Assembly: GCA_031253705.1 (NCBI GenBank)
Contig: JAIRVW010000082.1
Coordinates: forward strand, 1-9,930
Source of the DNA: Brucellaceae bacterium
Lineage (GTDB): Bacteria > Pseudomonadota > Alphaproteobacteria > Rhizobiales > Rhizobiaceae
DNA length: 9,930 nt
Reading direction: 5' to 3'
The first letter of the stretch is position 1. Each line of letters begins with the position of its first letter. Under the pieces are notes generated by a model. That model was not told the origin of the DNA. It saw nothing but the letters and a program-made list of their open reading frames with translations, and searched no databases. Of the stretch, positions 7,318 through 9,930 are shown one piece after another. The position numbers and the translations under genes are program-made.

Positions 7318-7724
7318 ATGATAAAGGTGAGAAATTGTCAACTTCAAAGGGGCGCAGTTTCCCAAAAACGTCATCGTAACTAACCGAGTTCCTGAGAAAA
7401 TTGTCATTGACAATGATTGAAGCCGATCTGGCCGAGCTGCAAACTGTCAACACAGTCCTGAAATTCACGGGAACGGGCAACATAATAGAAATCAAGCAGA
7501 TCAAATATCTCAACAATATCCTTGAGCAAGACCACCGCTTTATCAAACGGAGCACCAAACCTATGATGGGCTTCAAAGCACTTCATTCAGCCTCCGCTAC
7601 TATCGAAGGCATTAAAGTCGCCTATATGATCCGCAAGAACCAATTCGCCAACGACAACCGTTCGCCATCTTTGCTCTATCTTAACTCTTTGCGGTGTTCA
7701 CAGTATAATTGCGCCCAGAGATAA
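7318..7724 (+). pseudogene. IS6-family DDE transposase, internally deleted and frameshifted
   Basis: Three pieces of an IS6-type transposase are visible. A possible ATG (7318) opens a few codons. A second frame from 7343 encodes FKGAQFPKNVI, the conserved N-terminus of the family. It runs straight into VTNRVPEKIVID (7376-7411), which belongs to the middle of the protein and carries the second catalytic Asp. The helix-turn-helix and the first catalytic Asp region are therefore gone, by my estimate about 110-130 codons. At 7415-7420 the frame meets TGA, and the protein continues one base over with EADLAELQTVN, then IKYLNNILEQDHRFIKR with the catalytic Glu, then GFKA and GIKVAYMIRKNQFA. A further shift separates the ATG from the FKGAQ frame. 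It is non-functional. Only the family assignment is firm. Confidence 0.85.
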
Positions 7725-7742
7725 GCACATATCTGTCTTACT

Positions 7743-7762
7743 CAAAACTTTGCGGCAAAACC
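7743..7762 (-). repeat. Right terminal inverted repeat of the IS6-family remnant
   Basis: Read inward from 7762 on the minus strand this is GGTTTTGCCGCAAAGTTTTG, which matches the left end apart from about four substitutions and one missing base. It lies 45 nt downstream of the stop of the PotC-like gene, marking how close the IS came to that operon. Confidence 0.7.
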
Positions 7763-7807
7763 GCGAGAAGAGCCTTAATATTTCAGTAGTGTATTTTTCT
7801 GCAGATC

Positions 7808-8605
7808 TTAATCGCGATCAGACATTGCGCCGAACAGCTTTGGTAAATCACCGAAACGTGCGACAAGACCAAAGATAATTACTGCAGTCAGTACGAACAA
7901 CAAAGTGACCGATGCCATTGTTGGTGTGTAGCCATAGCGCAGCGAGTTGAAGATTTTGATCGGTAGCGTTTCCATAGTGAAACCAACCGTCATATAGGCC
8001 ACGATATATTCGTTGAGTGATAAAACGAAAGCGAATGCATATCCGGAAACAATATAGGGCGTAATCAACGGTAAAATGACTGTGCGGAAAATGACCCGAT
8101 CTTCGGCACCCATAGTGGCCGCGGCTTCAACCAAAGAGCGGTCGATAGAACTGAATCCCAGAGACAGTGTTACCAGTGGCAGCGTGACAAAGAAAATACC
8201 GTGGCTGATAACCGCCGTCCAGGATTGCCCGTAAAAACCGGTCGTTGCCCAAAACGTCAAAAGCCCCAGTGCGGTGATAACCGGCGGCAGCGTAAAGGGT
8301 GCAATTCCCAAGAGTTGGAAAATATTTGCCCATTTGGCTTTTCGCCGCCAAACGAACCATGCCAACGGCAGGGCAATTGAGACGGCAAAAGCCGCAGATA
8401 ACAGCGCCAAAGTCAGCGATGCGATCAGTGCGTTCCTCCATTCCGGATTCAGGAATATCTCGGCATACCAATGCAACGACATACCTTTAGGCGGAAAGTT
8501 CAACGCTTGTTTCTCATTAATCGACACTCCGGCTACAACGATCAACGGCAGTGCCAGAAACAGGCCGATCAGACCGAAATATAATTTTCGGAGAAATCCG
8601 CTCAT
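7808..8605 (-). CDS. Spermidine/putrescine-type ABC transporter permease (PotC-like)
   Basis: This 265-residue inner-membrane permease has about six hydrophobic spans. Its first span is followed by the periplasmic segment FPPKGMSLHWYAEIF, a hallmark of PotC-type proteins. The cytoplasmic EAA loop (EAAATMGAEDRVIFRTVILP, from about 160) docks on the ATPase. It forms the channel with the PotB-like partner encoded just upstream. The ATG overlaps the partner's stop by 4 bases (ATGA) and is served by AGGAGAA (8612-8618) inside the end of that gene, so translation is coupled. It is the last gene of the run; the IS remnant begins 45 nt beyond. Close relatives also import other small cations or opine-like compounds, so the polyamine substrate is probable, not proven. 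Confidence 0.9.
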   Translation of the reverse strand: MSGFLRKLYFGLIGLFLALPLIVVAGVSINEKQALNFPPKGMSLHWYAEIFLNPEWRNALIASLTLALLSAAFAVSIALPLAWFVWRRKAKWANIFQLLGIAPFTLPPVITALGLLTFWATTGFYGQSWTAVISHGIFFVTLPLVTLSLGFSSIDRSLVEAAATMGAEDRVIFRTVILPLITPYIVSGYAFAFVLSLNEYIVAYMTVGFTMETLPIKIFNSLRYGYTPTMASVTLLFVLTAVIIFGLVARFGDLPKLFGAMSDRD

Positions 8606-9456
8606 GCTGTTTCTCCTTTTTTACCGGCAATCACTGTCAGTGCCACCAAGCCGAGTGTTACCAGCACCAGAAAAACAGCCATCGCTGCGGCAAACGGCAT
8701 ATTGGACTGGTAAATCGCCTGATCGGTGATCAATACCGACAAAGTCCAGTGCTGCGGACGTCCTAAAAGTTGCGGCAGCAAATAACTTCCCAACGCAAAG
8801 ATAAACACCATGATCAATGTAGCAATAATCGTATTGCGCAAGGCAGGAATAACGACCGTTGCAAAAGCTTTGACAGGCGACGCTCCCAGTGTCCGTGCTG
8901 CCTCTGTCAGTGTCGGATCGAGACGCACAAGTGCAGGAAATAAAACGAGCACTGTATAGGGAAATGCCTGATAAACCATGCCTGTCAAAACGGCACCAAA
9001 ACTCGGCGTTAATGCCACAGGCTCCTGCATCAACCCTAACAGAACCAAAATATTGGTAATCCCTGCTGTACGGGAGAACAATGTAGACCAGGCAAAGCCG
9101 ATGATCACCTCTGACAAGGACAGAATTGACAACAGCGCTACCAGCCACACGATCTGCACTTGTTTCTGCATCCGCGTTAATAAGTAGGTGAAAGGTAAAG
9201 CCAGTACGACACAGCAAACTGCGACCAGAATTGACAACCCCAATGAGAAGCTCAGCACACCGCCAAAAAACGTTGATATGAAACGGGCATAATTATCCAG
9301 CACGAAATCTGTTGTATAAAACCCGCCTGCCTGACGCTTAAAAAAGCTCACCGCAATCATTGTTCCGAACGGAACCACGAAAAAAACAATCAGCATCAAT
9401 GCCGGAAACAGGATCGGCATATAATCACTTAAATGCTGTGGCGGTTCACGTCTCAT
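8602..9456 (-). CDS. Spermidine/putrescine-type ABC transporter permease (PotB-like)
   Basis: This is the first permease of the pair, with 284 residues, about six membrane spans and an EAA loop near 185 ([22 protein letters not shown]). A periplasmic segment around residues 45-60 ([10 protein letters not shown]) is typical of PotB-like proteins. It pairs with the downstream PotC-like subunit in the inner membrane. Its ATG (9454-9456) overlaps the TGA of the preceding ATPase by 4 bases, and its own stop overlaps the next start in the same way. That gives three genes in one coupled transcript, a standard A-B-C order. The ribosome site for this start lies within the ATPase tail and is weak. Length and motifs are normal. 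Substrate is inferred from family resemblance. Confidence 0.9.
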   Translation of the reverse strand: MRREPPQHLSDYMPILFPALMLIVFFVVPFGTMIAVSFFKRQAGGFYTTDFVLDNYARFISTFFGGVLSFSLGLSILVAVCCVVLALPFTYLLTRMQKQVQIVWLVALLSILSLSEVIIGFAWSTLFSRTAGITNILVLLGLMQEPVALTPSFGAVLTGMVYQAFPYTVLVLFPALVRLDPTLTEAARTLGASPVKAFATVVIPALRNTIIATLIMVFIFALGSYLLPQLLGRPQHWTLSVLITDQAIYQSNMPFAAAMAVFLVLVTLGLVALTVIAGKKGETA

Positions 9457-9930
9457 TTACGCAGCACCACGCTGCTATCCTGAGCAAACGCAATACCAAC
9501 CATCTGCCCGACTTTAATTTGCGTATTCTCTCTTTGCGTTGAAACCGCAACGATTTGCCTGCCGGCAATATCAATAAAAGTCTCTGTTGTTGCGCCCAGA
9601 TCGCGAATGAAAGACACCTGCCCTGACAGAACTCCTTCGCTCGGCGCAATCAACTCAATATCCTCAGGGCGTACACATAGAATACCCTTGGCAAGATCGT
9701 CAGGCATGATGACAGCCTCAACGGGTTGCCCGAAGGCCAGCACACGCTGAACGGCATCTTTCTCGAGTTCCAGCAAATTGGTTTGTCCGATGAAATCGGC
9801 CACAAAACTATCCGCCGGACGACGATAAATTTCAATCGGCGGAGCAACCTGACGAATTTCGCCGCCATTCATCACCACAACCGTATCAGCCATTGTCATT
9901 GCTTCACGCTGATCATGCGTCACAACAATG
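9453..9930 (-). CDS. Spermidine/putrescine-type ABC transporter ATP-binding protein (PotA-like), N-terminus beyond the right edge
   Basis: Only the last 158 or so codons are in the window; the frame runs open off the right end. It begins at the switch histidine ([15 protein letters not shown]), so Walker A, the signature and Walker B lie outside. The NBD end is followed by the [18 protein letters not shown] linker and a C-terminal TOBE_2 beta-barrel (VRPEDIELI near the middle, then [15 protein letters not shown]). These regulatory domains are typical of PotA, MalK and related CUT1/polyamine ATPases, and absent from the amino-acid-type ATPase at 4370-5104. Its stop overlaps the PotB-like start (ATGA). 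A binding protein gene is expected upstream of this gene or elsewhere. Confidence 0.9.
   Translation of the reverse strand, partial: IVVTHDQREAMTMADTVVVMNGGEIRQVAPPIEIYRRPADSFVADFIGQTNLLELEKDAVQRVLAFGQPVEAVIMPDDLAKGILCVRPEDIELIAPSEGVLSGQVSFIRDLGATTETFIDIAGRQIVAVSTQRENTQIKVGQMVGIAFAQDSSVVLRK

Larger units (their letters stand above)
7255..7762 (+). mobile_element. Degenerate, internally deleted IS6-family insertion sequence
   Basis: About 508 bp bounded by imperfect inverted ends, with recognisable pieces of an IS6/IS26-type transposase between them in the same orientation. The ATG-like start lies about 63 bp inside the left end and the frame ends about 20 bp before the right repeat, matching IS6 geometry. 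Complete members are about 0.8 kb, so some 0.3-0.4 kb is missing. The flanking octamers (7247-7254 and 7763-7770) do not match, so no target duplication remains. It cannot move by itself. Confidence 0.8.

Noticed and set aside
7313..7576. Minus-strand open frame of 87 codons
   Set aside because: It lies antisense to the transposase remnant, whose plus-strand translation matches the IS6 family. The minus translation resembles nothing.
7751..7765. Small GCGG-CAAAA-CCGC stem as terminator of the PotC-like operon
   Set aside because: Only four base pairs, no T-run on the minus strand, and it lies within the IS right end, so it is not convincing.
1..9930. CRISPR arrays, tRNA or rRNA genes, phage or defence genes
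   Set aside because: No regularly spaced repeats, RNA-gene motifs or defence-type domains were seen on either strand.

Overview
The window looks like chromosome of an alphaproteobacterium of the Hyphomicrobiales, probably close to Brucellaceae (Ochrobactrum, Pseudochrobactrum and relatives). This rests on protein style, the ABC and PiT families present, and a moderate GC content judged by eye. The genus is an inference. Most of the window is well-kept transport and catabolism genes. About 1 kb (6778-7807) is accessory or decayed DNA.

Left block (1-5150) is a divergent amine/amino-acid module. On the minus strand are a PuuR-type XRE-cupin regulator (675-1286) and a FAD-dependent amine-oxidase-like protein cut by the left edge (<1-624). 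Diverging from them on the plus strand are a second FAD oxidoreductase (about 1417-2751), then a polar amino-acid ABC importer: periplasmic binding protein (2837-3586), permease (3705-4367) and ATPase (4370-5104). The block ends in a perfect 12-bp hairpin terminator (5114-5150). A good sigma70-like promoter (1335-1363), a tandem 7-mer and a palindrome lie in the divergent gap. The simplest model is that the importer brings in an amine-bearing amino acid, one or both FAD enzymes oxidise it, and the regulator senses it. The substrate cannot be read from the sequence.

Middle (5290-6777) is a single gene for a PiT-family phosphate permease with both GANDVAN signatures.

Scar region (6778-7807) has no intact gene. 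It holds an AT-rich spacer, a 59-codon open stretch on the minus strand that looks like the tail of a lost gene (7031-7210), and the wreck of an IS6-family insertion sequence (7255-7762). The IS wreck keeps both degenerate terminal repeats. Its transposase has lost its middle by an internal deletion and also carries at least one frameshift.

Right block (7808-9930) is the minus-strand end of a spermidine/putrescine-type ABC importer operon: a PotA-like ATPase (cut by the right edge), a PotB-like permease and a PotC-like permease. The genes are coupled by 4-base ATGA overlaps. The binding protein is not in the window. Together with the PuuR-like regulator, this gives the window a polyamine/amine theme, but the two blocks need not be functionally linked.

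I did not find a clearly new system. The best leads are the two-oxidase divergent module, the nested hairpins between the binding-protein and permease genes, and the deletion structure of the IS remnant.
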